From: Halobellus limi
GTDB taxonomy: Archaea > Halobacteriota > Halobacteria > Halobacteriales > Haloferacaceae
Length of the DNA stretch: 64,000 nucleotides
NCBI RefSeq assembly: GCF_004799685.1
Contig: NZ_CP031312.1
Span: 310,001-374,000 of the forward strand
Direction: 5' to 3'
The notes under the pieces were generated by a model. It saw only the letters and a list, made by a program, of their open reading frames with translations. It was not told where the DNA came from and searched no databases. The position numbers and the translations under genes were made by a program. Below, piece after piece: positions 18,589 through 27,850 of this stretch; positions within the stretch are counted from its first letter, which is position 1, and every line of letters begins with the position of its first letter.

Positions 18589-20195
18589 GCCTTCGATCTG
18601 ACCTCCGATACGGGCTTCGCATCGCCCGCGCCGAGTTCGTCCGCAGCCTCCGCGGGTACGCCCGCGACCGGCGGCGACTCCTCGGACTCGCCGCGGCGGT
18701 CCTGTTCTTCGGCGGCAACCTCGTCTTCTCGCTCCCGACGGCGTACCTGCTCGGGCGGACGGTTCGGTCGGCGGACGCGGTTCCGTTTCTCGGGCCCGCG
18801 GCGACCGCGCTCCCGTTTCTCCTCCTCTCGCTGGCCGCCCTGCGGACGCTGGAGCGAATCGGGAGTCCGGAGGCCGAGGAACTCCTGCTCTCGACCGTCC
18901 ACCCGCGTGCGGCCGTCGTCGGACTGATCTGCGCGGAGATCGCTCGACTGCTCGCGTGGTTCGGGATCCCGATCGCCGCGGTCGTCGCCGCGTTCGCGCT
19001 CGGACTCGGGTCGGCGACGTTCCCGCTGACGGTCGCGGTCGTCGTGCTCCCGCTCGTCTGCTGGGCGGCCGTCTGGGGGTACGCCATCGGGATCGGGCTC
19101 CTGCGCCTCTTCCGCCGGCTCCCGGCGCTCGGTCGTGCGGTGAAGGTCGGCGGCTTCCTCGGGATGCTCGCGCTCGTCCTGGCCTCGCAGTCGATCGGCC
19201 GCCTCGTCGCCGACGGGTCGCTCTCCGCCCGGGGGATTCTGGACGCGGTCACGCTCGCCCCGCTGTCGGAGTACGTCGCCCTCGCGTTCGTCGGCACGCC
19301 GCTCGCCCAGCCACTCTCGCCGACTGGTCTCGGCGTCCTGTTCCTGGCTGTCGCGCTCACACCCCTCGGACTCGCCGTCGCCACCCGTTCGGCGACGACG
19401 CTCTGGTTCGGCGACGCGTCGAGACCGGAACGAGCGACGCGATCGGAGAAGTCGACCGGCGGGTTCGCCGCGCCCCCTCCCTTCGCGGCGACGAAACCGG
19501 GACGCATCGCGTGGGGCCACCTGGTTCGCGCGGTCCGCCACCCACAGGAGTTCAGCCACCTGGTGATGATCGTCTTCTTCCTCGGCCCGGTCGGGACCAC
19601 CTTCGTGCAGTCCTCCGGCGACGCGCTCGGGCCGCTCGCGGCCGCGACCGGCGTCGGTCTCGCGACGTACCTCGCCGGCGCGACGTTCGGGCTGAACCCG
19701 ATCGGCGACGACCGGCCGCAACTCCCGCTCGTGCTCCTCACCGGGACGGCTCCCCGGACCCTCGTCCGCGGTCGGATCGCCGCCGGCGTCGCGATCGCCG
19801 CGCCGGTCGCCGTTCTCGTCCCCACGGCCGCTCTCGGTCTGGGAACCGCCCCGAAACTGGCGGCGGCGTTCGCCGGGGTCGGCCTCCCGATGTGCGTCGC
19901 CGCGTCGCTCTTCGCCGTCGGGCTCGGAACCTCGTATCCGATCTACGAGGAGCGCGAATTCTGGGGCGCGGAGACGGTCGTGCCCTCCACGCTGGTGATG
20001 ATGGCCTACCTGTTCGTCGTCTCCGGCGGGACGGTCGTCGGGCTGTTCGCGACGTGGTTCGCCGTCTCGGGGCGGCTGGTCGTGACGCCGCTCGTCGCCG
20101 GCGGACTCTCCCTGTATCTGCTGGTGACGGTCGGTCTCTCCTACGGGTCTTACCGGTACGCCGTCCGACGGTACCGTCGGTACACGCTCGATTAG
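18585..20195 (+). CDS. ABC exporter permease
   Basis: A 536-residue membrane partner of the upstream ATPase, with about 12 predicted helices (e.g. LAAAVLFFGGNLVF and PLVAGGLSLYLLVTVGLSYGS) and no ATP-binding motif. Helices fall into two groups around a polar loop at ~275-300. The substrate is unknown. Its ATG overlaps the ATPase stop (18585-18588), so expression is coupled. Confidence 0.85.
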   Translation: MSLRSDLRYGLRIARAEFVRSLRGYARDRRRLLGLAAAVLFFGGNLVFSLPTAYLLGRTVRSADAVPFLGPAATALPFLLLSLAALRTLERIGSPEAEELLLSTVHPRAAVVGLICAEIARLLAWFGIPIAAVVAAFALGLGSATFPLTVAVVVLPLVCWAAVWGYAIGIGLLRLFRRLPALGRAVKVGGFLGMLALVLASQSIGRLVADGSLSARGILDAVTLAPLSEYVALAFVGTPLAQPLSPTGLGVLFLAVALTPLGLAVATRSATTLWFGDASRPERATRSEKSTGGFAAPPPFAATKPGRIAWGHLVRAVRHPQEFSHLVMIVFFLGPVGTTFVQSSGDALGPLAAATGVGLATYLAGATFGLNPIGDDRPQLPLVLLTGTAPRTLVRGRIAAGVAIAAPVAVLVPTAALGLGTAPKLAAAFAGVGLPMCVAASLFAVGLGTSYPIYEEREFWGAETVVPSTLVMMAYLFVVSGGTVVGLFATWFAVSGRLVVTPLVAGGLSLYLLVTVGLSYGSYRYAVRRYRRYTLD

Positions 20196-20253
20196 ACACC
20201 GATCGGCGTTGCGCAGGCTTTCCGGACGCCGTGGACCGCTGGCGTCGCGGACC

Positions 20254-20511
20254 TCAGGCGTCGCCCTCCGACTGGAAGGGTTCGCCAACGGCCCCCCGCG
20301 GGAGCGTGTTGTGCAGTTCGGATTCGAGGTCTTCGGCCGACTCGAAGACGTCGCTGCTGGTCTGGCTGATCAGGTCACCGAAGTCCTCGCGCCCGTCCGC
20401 CAGAACGAGCGTCACGTCGGCCAGTTCCGCGCCGGCCTCCGACCGCTCGATCGGGTACTCTAGTTCTTCGAGGGCTTCGCTGACGTCGCTGAAGTGTACT
20501 TCTCGGCTCAT
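20254..20511 (-). CDS. DUF5789 family small protein
   Basis: An 85-residue, strongly acidic protein (SREVHFSDVSEALEELEYPIER...) of the haloarchaeal DUF5789 family. No membrane segment, metal site or catalytic motif is seen. An AT-rich box near 20540-20548 lies ~34 bp before the ATG. The function of the family is not known to me. Confidence 0.85.
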   Translation of the reverse strand: MSREVHFSDVSEALEELEYPIERSEAGAELADVTLVLADGREDFGDLISQTSSDVFESAEDLESELHNTLPRGAVGEPFQSEGDA

Positions 20512-20615
20512 ACCGTCCTATACGCGAACTGACTACTTCAAGCTATGCGGCTGCAAGGAGAGGTCGGAGCGTCGGCTTTCGGGTTCGGACCCACTCGGAC
20601 GACCGCACTGACGTA

Positions 20616-22118
20616 TCACCCACGGAGTCCGTCCCTGATCATCCGGAGGTTGTGCTCGATGCCCCAGTCGAACTGCCGTTCGAGCAGGTAGGCGACGACG
20701 AAGTACAGCAGGGCACCGATCGGGACGAGCACGACGAGTTCGACGAGCGGGGAGAGATCGGTCACGGAGGTCGCATACCGCAGCGATCCGAACATCACGG
20801 TGGCGGCGACGAGCGGGTACACGTACTCGGTGTAGAGTTGCATCGACCGGCCGTTCACGATCCGCGCGGCGAGGTAGACGTCGATCGGTAACATCGGGAG
20901 GATGTACACGCCGACGACGACGAGCGCCGTTCCCTCGATGCCCCACCTGGCCGTGGCGGGCCAGATCAAGAGCGCGATGCAGCAAACCCGCAGGAACCCG
21001 AGTTTCGCGATGTAGTCGGGCCGCCCGAGCGCCTTCCAGACGGCACCGAAGTTGCGCGTGATCGCGTGCATCAGTCCGTACAGCGCGAGGATCTGCATCG
21101 TCACGATCATCGGCTCCCACTCCTCGCCCAAGACGACCGGGACGAAACTCGGCGTGACGAGCGCGATTCCGAACGCGAGCGGGAAGGCGACGAACGCGGT
21201 GAGACGGGTCGTCTGAATGAGTGCCTCCCGCACCTCGTCGAGGTCGTCCTGCAACTGCGAGTACGCGGGGAACGTGATCTGTGAGATGATCCCGGAGAAC
21301 TCCGAGGCGGGCGTGTCGGCCAGCCGGTAGGCGTACTGGTAGAACCCAAGCGCCGTCGCGGAGAGGAACCACCCGACGAAGGCGTCGTCGCCCTCGCTGT
21401 AAATGAACCCCACGATGGACGCGCCGGTGATCCACTTCCCGTAGTCGATGAGTTTCCGCGCGGTCTCGATCTCGAACGCGGGCCAGGGACGGTAGTCGTG
21501 GAGGACGTACGAGAGGGCGAACTTGACGAACGACCGGCTCAGCGAGGCGAACACGAGCGCCCAGACCGTCGGCGAGTACAGGGCGTACGCGACGCCGACG
21601 ACGAACTGCGTCAGGGCGGCGCTGCTCTGCCAGACGAAGTTCTTGTGAAAGGAGAGGTCCTTCTGGAAGTACACCACGCCCGGGTTCCGCAGTCCGATCA
21701 GGAACGGGCTGAGTCCCAGTACCCGGATGAGCGTCGTCGCGCCGGGCTCGCTGAACAGGTCGGCGATGAACGGTGCCGCGACGAACAGCACGGCGAAGAT
21801 GAGGAGGCCGCGCCCGGCCTCCAGGCTCCACGTCGTGTTGAGATACTTGTCGACGTTTTCCTCGACGTCCTGAATGAGGGCGGCGTTGATTCCGATGTCG
21901 GTGAACCGCCTCGTCGCGGAGACCGTCAGGAGCGCGATGCCCATCAGCCCGAAGTCCCGCGGCGAGAGCAGCCGCGCGAGGACGATGAGCATCAGTATCT
22001 GTGAGAACCGGACCGAGACCGTCGTCACCGACACCCAGATGCCGCTCTTCATCGTCCGCTGGACGACGGAGCCGGACGGAACGAGGCGTCTCACGAACTC
22101 CCGAAGTCGGTCTCTCAT
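20616..22118 (-). CDS. Polysaccharide (Wzx-type) flippase
   Basis: A 500-residue MATE/PST-superfamily membrane protein with about 12-14 helices. The N-terminal block (SGIWVSVTTVSVRFSQILMLIVLARLLSP, DFGLMGIALLTVS) is typical of lipopolysaccharide and polysaccharide exporters that flip lipid-linked oligosaccharides across the membrane. It opens the surface-glycan region and is divergent from a glycosyltransferase. An AGGAG-like acggag precedes the ATG, and a box (gtatca/taatag) lies 20-36 bp upstream. Confidence 0.88.
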   Translation of the reverse strand: MRDRLREFVRRLVPSGSVVQRTMKSGIWVSVTTVSVRFSQILMLIVLARLLSPRDFGLMGIALLTVSATRRFTDIGINAALIQDVEENVDKYLNTTWSLEAGRGLLIFAVLFVAAPFIADLFSEPGATTLIRVLGLSPFLIGLRNPGVVYFQKDLSFHKNFVWQSSAALTQFVVGVAYALYSPTVWALVFASLSRSFVKFALSYVLHDYRPWPAFEIETARKLIDYGKWITGASIVGFIYSEGDDAFVGWFLSATALGFYQYAYRLADTPASEFSGIISQITFPAYSQLQDDLDEVREALIQTTRLTAFVAFPLAFGIALVTPSFVPVVLGEEWEPMIVTMQILALYGLMHAITRNFGAVWKALGRPDYIAKLGFLRVCCIALLIWPATARWGIEGTALVVVGVYILPMLPIDVYLAARIVNGRSMQLYTEYVYPLVAATVMFGSLRYATSVTDLSPLVELVVLVPIGALLYFVVAYLLERQFDWGIEHNLRMIRDGLRG

Positions 22119-22447
22119 CTCCGTGTGATTCGTCTATTACCGATCGGTGATACGCCCCTTCCACGAGTTCCCATTACTCCGCATAGCGACGGAAGCGGGC
22201 ATTGTTATTCCGTGGGTAACGCATCGATACGGGTCGCTATCGCCGGATCGAGCCGACGAGTGTCGTTACTAAGTCGGCCCCGGACCGGAACGAGGGCGCA
22301 CGAGTTCCGGTATTCAGGGTATAATTATCCGGCTCTCATCCGTCTCCGGCATACGATGATCGCTGCACGCACCGGCGCAGTAACTGGTCCGAAAGACGAG
22401 AGCGGTCCCCGATCGTCACGATTCGCTCTCGGCCACCGCTCGCTCCG
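22119..22447. promoter_or_regulatory. Divergent region between flippase and GT4 genes
   Basis: It contains the minus-strand flippase promoter (~22135-22160) and a plus-strand box ggtataattatcc at 22318-22330. The GT4 ATG (22448) is ~120 bp past that box, but the leader ORF ATG (22356) is ~32 bp past it. Nothing else coding is seen. Confidence 0.5.
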
Positions 22448-22451
22448 ATGA
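22356..22451 (+). promoter_or_regulatory. Leader mini-ORF coupled by ATGA to a GT4 gene
   Basis: A 31-codon frame (MIAARTGAVTGPKDESGPR...) begins ~32 bp after the box at 22318-22330 and ends at TGA 22449-22451. That stop overlaps the GT4 ATG at 22448-22450. The peptide has no recognisable domain. The arrangement implies termination-reinitiation at the glycosyltransferase start. Confidence 0.45.
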
Positions 22452-23539
22452 AACCCACCGACGAACTCACTGTACTACTGATGAGCGGCAGCTGGTACGG
22501 GGGGAACGCGTACATGACGCTGTTGTCGAGGGCACTCCGAGACCACGGGGTCGAGGTGCGAACCCCGGACCTCCTGCTCTTCTTCCCGCTCACCCGGACG
22601 GCGCTCCGGAACCGCGACGCCGACGTGATGCAACTCGACTGGATATACGACTACTACGCGACGGACGACTTAGACTCCCGGCGCCTGAACGACCTAGTGT
22701 CGTTCCTGCGGGCGGCCGCGTTCCTCTTCGACCTCCTCGCCGTCTCACTGTTTGACGTGCGGATCGTACGCACGGTTCACAACAAGCGGAGCCACGAGGG
22801 GATCTACCCCCGGACCGAACGGATCGTCAGCGAGTGCGTGTTCTGGGTCGCCGACGCCGTCACGGTCAAGTGCTCGGCGGCCGCCGACGAGATCGCCGCC
22901 GCGTATCGCGTTCCCGAGGCGAAAGAGCTGTCGGTCGTCCCGGACGGAAACTACATCGACGCGTACGAGAACGACGTCTCGCGGGCGACCGCCAGGTCAG
23001 ATCTCGGGATCGATGGGGAGTCCTTCGTGTTCGTGTTCTTCGGGCAGATCCGACCGTACAAGGGAGTCCCAAAACTCGTCGAGGCGTTCTCGTCGCTCGA
23101 TCTTCCCGAGGCGGAACTCTGGATCGTCGGGAGCCCGCACACCGACGACATCGAAGCCCAAGTCACGGCGCTCGCCGCGTCGGACCCGCGGATCGAGACG
23201 AGGCTCGCGTTCGTCCCCGACGACCGCATCCAGTACTACCTGAACGCGGCGGACGTGCTCGTTCTCCCCTACCGGAAGATACTCAACTCCGGTTCGGCGC
23301 ACCTGGGGCTCTCCTTCGCGACGCCGATCGTGGCCCCGAAGATCGGCTGTCTCCCGGAGACCGTCCCGCCCGAGAACGACCTCCTCTACGACCCCGCCGC
23401 CGACGGATTGACCCGGGCGCTGCGACAGGCCTACGAGTCGACCGATCTCGACCGGGTGGGTCGGGCGAACTACCAGCGTGCTCGCGCCCTGAACTGGGAT
23501 CGAACGTGTGAGCTCCTGCTCGACGTGTACGTGGAGTGA
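22448..23539 (+). CDS. Glycosyltransferase, GT4 family
   Basis: A 363-residue GT-B enzyme. The N-terminal domain opens with a Gly-rich loop (MSGSWYGGNAYMTLL). The C-terminal Rossmann domain starts at FFGQIRPYKGVPKLVEAF (~residue 194), and a donor-site segment lies near 270-310 (DVLVLPYRKILNSGSAHLGLS, then KIGCLPETV). It transfers a sugar from an NDP- or lipid-linked donor; donor and acceptor are unknown. Position next to the flippase suggests repeat-unit assembly. Confidence 0.88.
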   Translation: MKPTDELTVLLMSGSWYGGNAYMTLLSRALRDHGVEVRTPDLLLFFPLTRTALRNRDADVMQLDWIYDYYATDDLDSRRLNDLVSFLRAAAFLFDLLAVSLFDVRIVRTVHNKRSHEGIYPRTERIVSECVFWVADAVTVKCSAAADEIAAAYRVPEAKELSVVPDGNYIDAYENDVSRATARSDLGIDGESFVFVFFGQIRPYKGVPKLVEAFSSLDLPEAELWIVGSPHTDDIEAQVTALAASDPRIETRLAFVPDDRIQYYLNAADVLVLPYRKILNSGSAHLGLSFATPIVAPKIGCLPETVPPENDLLYDPAADGLTRALRQAYESTDLDRVGRANYQRARALNWDRTCELLLDVYVE

Positions 23540-23629
23540 GTCGGCTCGCGTCTCGGCCGGTTCGCACCACGGTCGTTCGACCCCGAAGGTGCCCCGGTCG
23601 AGACTATAGGCGGCGGTTACCGACCGGAT

Positions 23630-24562
23630 ATGCGGTTCATTACCTCTTCGCGTTCCACCGAACCGCCGGTAATGGCTCAGGTCACCGCCAGGAGCTCTGT
23701 CTCGGGGTCGCGACCCCGGGCAGCCATCCAACTGCACACGCTTCGTGATATGGACGCCCCGCTCTCAGAGCGGATACGGCGCGTCGCCGACGCCGGTTTC
23801 GAGGGCGTCGAGTTCGCGGGGACGTTTCTCGAAACGAACCCGCACGCCGTCCGGGAGACCCTCGACGACACCGGCGTGACGCCCGTGGCCGCCCACGTGG
23901 ACCTCGCGCGGATCGAGGCGGACGTCGAGGCCCTCGCGGACCGGATGCGCCACGTCGGGTGCCGACACGTCATCATACCGCACCTCAGCGGCGGACACTT
24001 CCGGTCGAAAGCCGACGTCGACGCGCTCGCGCTCCGTCTCGAAAAACTCGCCGGGCGCCTCGACAACTACGGCATCCAGCTCTCCTATCACGTCTCGCGA
24101 GAGCCGTTTCTCCCGCTACTCGACCGCTACGGCCTCGCGACGCCCGCGCGCCTCCCCTCGCCGGGGATCGTCTGGCGACTCGCCGCCGAGACGATCGATC
24201 TCACGATCAGGGGCTCGTCTCGCACACTCGACGTCACGGCGTTCGATCGACTCGTCTCCCGAACGGACGAGCTGACGTTCGAGGTGGACGTCGGCTGGGT
24301 CGCCGCCGGTGGCTACGATCCGGTGGCGGTCTTCGAGCGTCTCGGCGATCGGATGCCGCTGATCCACGTCGCCGACGTTCGACGCGTGAAGCGGTTCCCG
24401 CCGGCGTACCGGTCTGTCCCGCCCGGCACGGGAATCCTCGATCTCGACCGGGTGCTCGACGCCGCTCGCCGGAGTGACGTCGGCTGGCTCGTCTACGAAG
24501 ACGACGACCCCGAGGATCCCGCGGCGGCGATCGACCACGGTCGCTCGGTACTCGACCGGTAG
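23630..24562 (+). CDS. Xylose-isomerase-like TIM-barrel sugar isomerase/epimerase
   Basis: A 310-residue AP-endonuclease-2/xylose-isomerase-fold protein. Barrel strands with likely metal ligands are visible: FEGVEFAG, PVAAHVDL, HVIIPHLS, LSYHVSRE, FEVDVGWVAAGG and LIHVADVRR. Such enzymes isomerise or epimerise free sugars or inosose-type substrates in the cytoplasm. ATG 23630 fits a leaderless start (actatagg at 23603-23610), but an internal in-frame ATG at 23672 is possible. The gene lies among glycan genes and may supply an unusual sugar. Confidence 0.8.
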   Translation: MRFITSSRSTEPPVMAQVTARSSVSGSRPRAAIQLHTLRDMDAPLSERIRRVADAGFEGVEFAGTFLETNPHAVRETLDDTGVTPVAAHVDLARIEADVEALADRMRHVGCRHVIIPHLSGGHFRSKADVDALALRLEKLAGRLDNYGIQLSYHVSREPFLPLLDRYGLATPARLPSPGIVWRLAAETIDLTIRGSSRTLDVTAFDRLVSRTDELTFEVDVGWVAAGGYDPVAVFERLGDRMPLIHVADVRRVKRFPPAYRSVPPGTGILDLDRVLDAARRSDVGWLVYEDDDPEDPAAAIDHGRSVLDR

Positions 24563-24634
24563 CCGGCGAGGCAGTGGGTACCGCTCGCTTGCGGTTCCCG
24601 TCCGAGGACTTCCCCCAATCGCGAGATCGCCGTT

Positions 24635-25216
24635 TCACACCTCGCGAAGCCATCGGAGCGGGGACGTGAGTACCCTGAGACCCGGACTGCCGTCCGAAAG
24701 CCACAAGACGGTCCCGACGAGGACCGACCCGAGCTGTAGCGCGACGACCAGTGTGAGCTCGAGGGTGAGCAGCTGTGCGACGTACCGGACCAGTAGCGTG
24801 AGCGTGCTCTCGGCGAACGTTCCCCCCGCGTCGATCGGGGGCCGATTCGAGACCGGCCACAGGACCGGAGAGAGATCCACCGTTCGCCTGGACAGCGAGG
24901 CGGGCAGAACGTCGCCGACGAGATGGAGGAGATAGCCGACGGTGAACGCGACGGTCAGGGTCTCTGACCCTCTCCGACGCGCGAGAAGGGCGAGGCCGAA
25001 CAGCGCCGGAACGACGACGAACACCGAGTGTGCGACGGCGTATCCCGTCTCGAACAGGCCGAACTGCCACGCGAGCGGCTTGTCGATGAGATCCGGGAGC
25101 ACCGCCCCGAACGCGAGCACCACCACGGCCGCGTCCGTCGGTCGCTCGCGGTGACGGCCGTGCACGTACAGCGAGAATAGTACGTACGCGAAAAAAACGT
25201 GCTCCCAGGGCCACAT
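24635..25216 (-). CDS. DUF457/YdjM-type membrane metal-dependent hydrolase
   Basis: A 193-residue membrane protein with ~5 helices and the spaced His/Asp residues of the LexA-regulated YdjM/DUF457 family: EHVFFAYVLF, GAVLPDLIDKP, YAVAHSVFVVVP and YLLHLVGDVLP. Members are annotated as metal-dependent hydrolases by motif, with no settled substrate. A box (ctattattcc) ~30 bp before the ATG suggests leaderless transcription. Confidence 0.8.
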   Translation of the reverse strand: MWPWEHVFFAYVLFSLYVHGRHRERPTDAAVVVLAFGAVLPDLIDKPLAWQFGLFETGYAVAHSVFVVVPALFGLALLARRRGSETLTVAFTVGYLLHLVGDVLPASLSRRTVDLSPVLWPVSNRPPIDAGGTFAESTLTLLVRYVAQLLTLELTLVVALQLGSVLVGTVLWLSDGSPGLRVLTSPLRWLREV

Positions 25217-25693
25217 ACGGAGGTGAGGCGCTCGCAGGAATAATAGCCTGTCGACTCCCGTGCGCCTGTCTCTTCCTCGTCTCGGTAAGTTAGGCAGACG
25301 TCCAGACGCCGACGAATTACCTGAACCAGTTTTCGGGGTGTAACGTCCAGTAAATAACTCCTGAAGCGTCTCTTCGGCGTTTCAGTTTCTGCATCCCACC
25401 GGCCACGAGAGCGCCATTCGGTAGGCATCGTCTCCGCCTACGGCGAGCGGAGACTCGTGGCCGAGCCCTCTGGAAGCGGGGTCCCGTACGGTCCGATAGT
25501 GGTTCATCCTTCCCAGTTACTCCGAGGGGTAGCCGACGGCGATCGACGAGGCGACGGCGAGTGCAACCCCGTCTCATTTAGTGTGTCGGCGGAATTTCCG
25601 AACAGGTCGCCAACGGAGGGACTGGGTGGCTGTTCGACGCGGGCGTACGTCGGAGCGTTCGACCTCTCGGCGTAGGTCGCTTCTCTCTCGCAC
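25217..25693. other. Intergenic stretch without a supported gene
   Basis: Both flanking genes are on the minus strand. Open frames here are short and Arg/Ser-rich, and none resembles a known family. The first ~40 bp hold the promoter of the DUF457 gene. I see no repeat or structured RNA. Confidence 0.4.
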
Positions 25694-27493
25694 TCAGTCG
25701 AGGTGATTTTGAAGCCAGTACTCCAGCGTCGTTATCCGTGCAAGCATCGAGGCGTTGTTGCTGCCGTTCATATGCCGTTCAAACACCGACTCGACCGCGT
25801 CGGCGTCGAAGAAGGACCGGTCTGTGGCGTCGCCGACGTACTGAGACACCCACTCGTGGACGAACGTATCGGTGTCCCGAATCCAAAAGTCCTGTAGCTG
25901 CCCGCCCGCGTAGGTGGCTTTCGATTGGAGGCGGCTGAGGACGACGTTGCCGACGAATCCCGCGACGTGAAACCGGTACGGCCGCGCCGGCTTCGTCTTC
26001 GTCCGTTCGTACCGGATCTCGGAGAGGCTCGGCGATACTCGCCGGCACAGCTCCAACTTCGCTATCGACGTCCCGTACGGAACGCCGCCTGCGTCGGACT
26101 TGAACACGTGGTGCGATAGCGGAAACGACCCTTTCCGGTAGTAACGGGGCATTTTCGCGCACCACTCGAGGTAGCCGCCGTCAACCTGCATCGAACGGCT
26201 CCCCGTCCGGTCGCGCATCAGCCGGTTGCTTTCGAGTCCGGCACGAGCGTAGTAGTTCTGGTAGTGGATATCGAGCACCTTCCCGCGGTGGGTGGTCTCG
26301 GGACTCTTCTCTGCCTCCTCTTTGAACGTCCTCATCGGATCAACGTCTTCGGTGAGCAGTTTGTTCACCTGCTCCTTGCTGGCAGACGCTTCGCTCGCGA
26401 ACTGGGTCTCGACGATGGACCGGGATTCGTCGAAGTGATACCGCAGGAGATGATCGCCGATAAGTTCTCCCTGCACGCCCTCCATCAGCACCGGCACGTC
26501 GCGTTCGATGTGGTAGGACGGGGAGAGGTTCGCCGTCGTGTTCCACTGGAGCATCCCGTCGGTCACGTCGATGACTCGCTCGATGTCCTCGGCGAACGTC
26601 TCTGCAGTCAGCGGAATCTGCGAATACTCGATGCCCAACTCGCGGGCTATCTGCGACGCTATCTTCGGGTTGTCCTCCGTCGGCGGGTTCGCATCGTACC
26701 CGTAAGCGAGGAGGCGGTCGAGGTGGCCGGGTGGGGCGTTTTGGAGGAGAGCTGCCGCCGTCGTCCGACTGTCGAGCCCGCCGGACAGCCAGATTCCGGC
26801 CTCTTCGGGGAGTGTCCCGGCCACCCGCCTCGCGGCCTGTTCGTAGCGGTCGGCCAGTTCGTCGAAGTAGCCGTCGCTGTCGCCGCCGTGCGCCTCGTAA
26901 TCCGGCTTCCAGTACCGGGTCGCCGATCGCTCTCCGTCGGCCACTTCGAGTACGGTGGCGGCCCGCATCGCCCGAACTTTCCCGAGGAGCGTCCGTTCGC
27001 CCCACATATGACCCATCAGCAGCATATCGTTCACGGCCTGCATATCGACGGTCGGGTCCTCGAGGAGGGGCACCAGCGAATTCATCGACGTCGAGTACAG
27101 GAAACGACCGTCGGCGGTGTAAAAACAGGTTCGAGCCCCCAACTTGTCGGTTACCACGACGTGGCGGTCCCCGGACCCGTCATAACAGGCGATTAGGAAC
27201 TCGCCTTCGAGTTCCGCCGCCACCGTCACCGGGTCCGACAGCACCGCGGTGAACAGCGCCCGCTCGTCGTAGCCGAGTTCGTCGAGGTTCGTGACCGTTC
27301 CGTAGACGACGCCCGCGTGCCTCCCGTCGCTCCACGTCGTGTAGCCGTTCGAATCGATGGACGGGCTGGTGGTTGCGAGCGCGTCGTCGTCGAATTCGTA
27401 CTCCCACCTCGTCTCTGCGTTCCACCCGTCGAGTTGAGAGACCGTATCGGCGAGTTCGCCCGAATCCATCTCGCCGCCGCAGATTCCACTCAT
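25694..27493 (-). CDS. Asparagine-synthetase-like amide ligase
   Basis: A 599-residue protein with an Ntn-hydrolase-like N-terminal domain (~1-190) and a synthetase domain with the PP-loop SGGLDSRT at 237-244. The synthetase domain would adenylate a carboxylate and form an amide. The N-terminus is MSGICGG: Cys is at position 5, not position 2, so the glutaminase nucleophile of true AsnB appears absent and free ammonia or another amine may be used. Haloarchaeal glycan clusters carry such genes, and amidation of a uronic acid is a plausible inference. A box (taataatacg, 27518-27530) lies ~32 bp upstream of the ATG. Confidence 0.85.
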   Translation of the reverse strand: MSGICGGEMDSGELADTVSQLDGWNAETRWEYEFDDDALATTSPSIDSNGYTTWSDGRHAGVVYGTVTNLDELGYDERALFTAVLSDPVTVAAELEGEFLIACYDGSGDRHVVVTDKLGARTCFYTADGRFLYSTSMNSLVPLLEDPTVDMQAVNDMLLMGHMWGERTLLGKVRAMRAATVLEVADGERSATRYWKPDYEAHGGDSDGYFDELADRYEQAARRVAGTLPEEAGIWLSGGLDSRTTAAALLQNAPPGHLDRLLAYGYDANPPTEDNPKIASQIARELGIEYSQIPLTAETFAEDIERVIDVTDGMLQWNTTANLSPSYHIERDVPVLMEGVQGELIGDHLLRYHFDESRSIVETQFASEASASKEQVNKLLTEDVDPMRTFKEEAEKSPETTHRGKVLDIHYQNYYARAGLESNRLMRDRTGSRSMQVDGGYLEWCAKMPRYYRKGSFPLSHHVFKSDAGGVPYGTSIAKLELCRRVSPSLSEIRYERTKTKPARPYRFHVAGFVGNVVLSRLQSKATYAGGQLQDFWIRDTDTFVHEWVSQYVGDATDRSFFDADAVESVFERHMNGSNNASMLARITTLEYWLQNHLD

Positions 27494-27850
27494 ACGCTCG
27501 GCCTTCGTCGACGACGTGGATAATAATACGCCACATAATACTCGAAAAATAACTGACGACGGCTGTTCGAGACGTTGTAACGTGCGTTTTCCTTCCTCAG
27601 ATTCCCCGCGAATTCGGACATAAAATAACTACCTAGTAGCCGATTGGAGAACAAATCACGACTATTTGATACCTAACTGGGAAGCAAATCACACCTTCTG
27701 CAAAAAAGCGTCAGTATCGCTGTCCTCGGTCGAAACTGCGGAGGAGGGACGTGTCGGATCCGGACGAGATGAGGAACTACACGACGCCCCGCAGACGGGA
27801 CGAGACGAAGAACCAACCGCGCGGGCCGCCGCGATAGGGACGAGTCGCTG
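27494..27850. other. Intergenic region upstream of asparagine-synthetase-like gene and pseudogene
   Basis: It holds the minus-strand promoter of the ligase gene (27518-27530). An imperfect direct repeat follows (acctagtag...acaaatcac at 27630-27659 and acctaactg...gcaaatcac at 27670-27692). An open frame from 27666 reaches a TGA overlapping the pseudogene ATG (TGATG at 27849-27853), but it begins with TTG and shows no family similarity. Confidence 0.35.
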
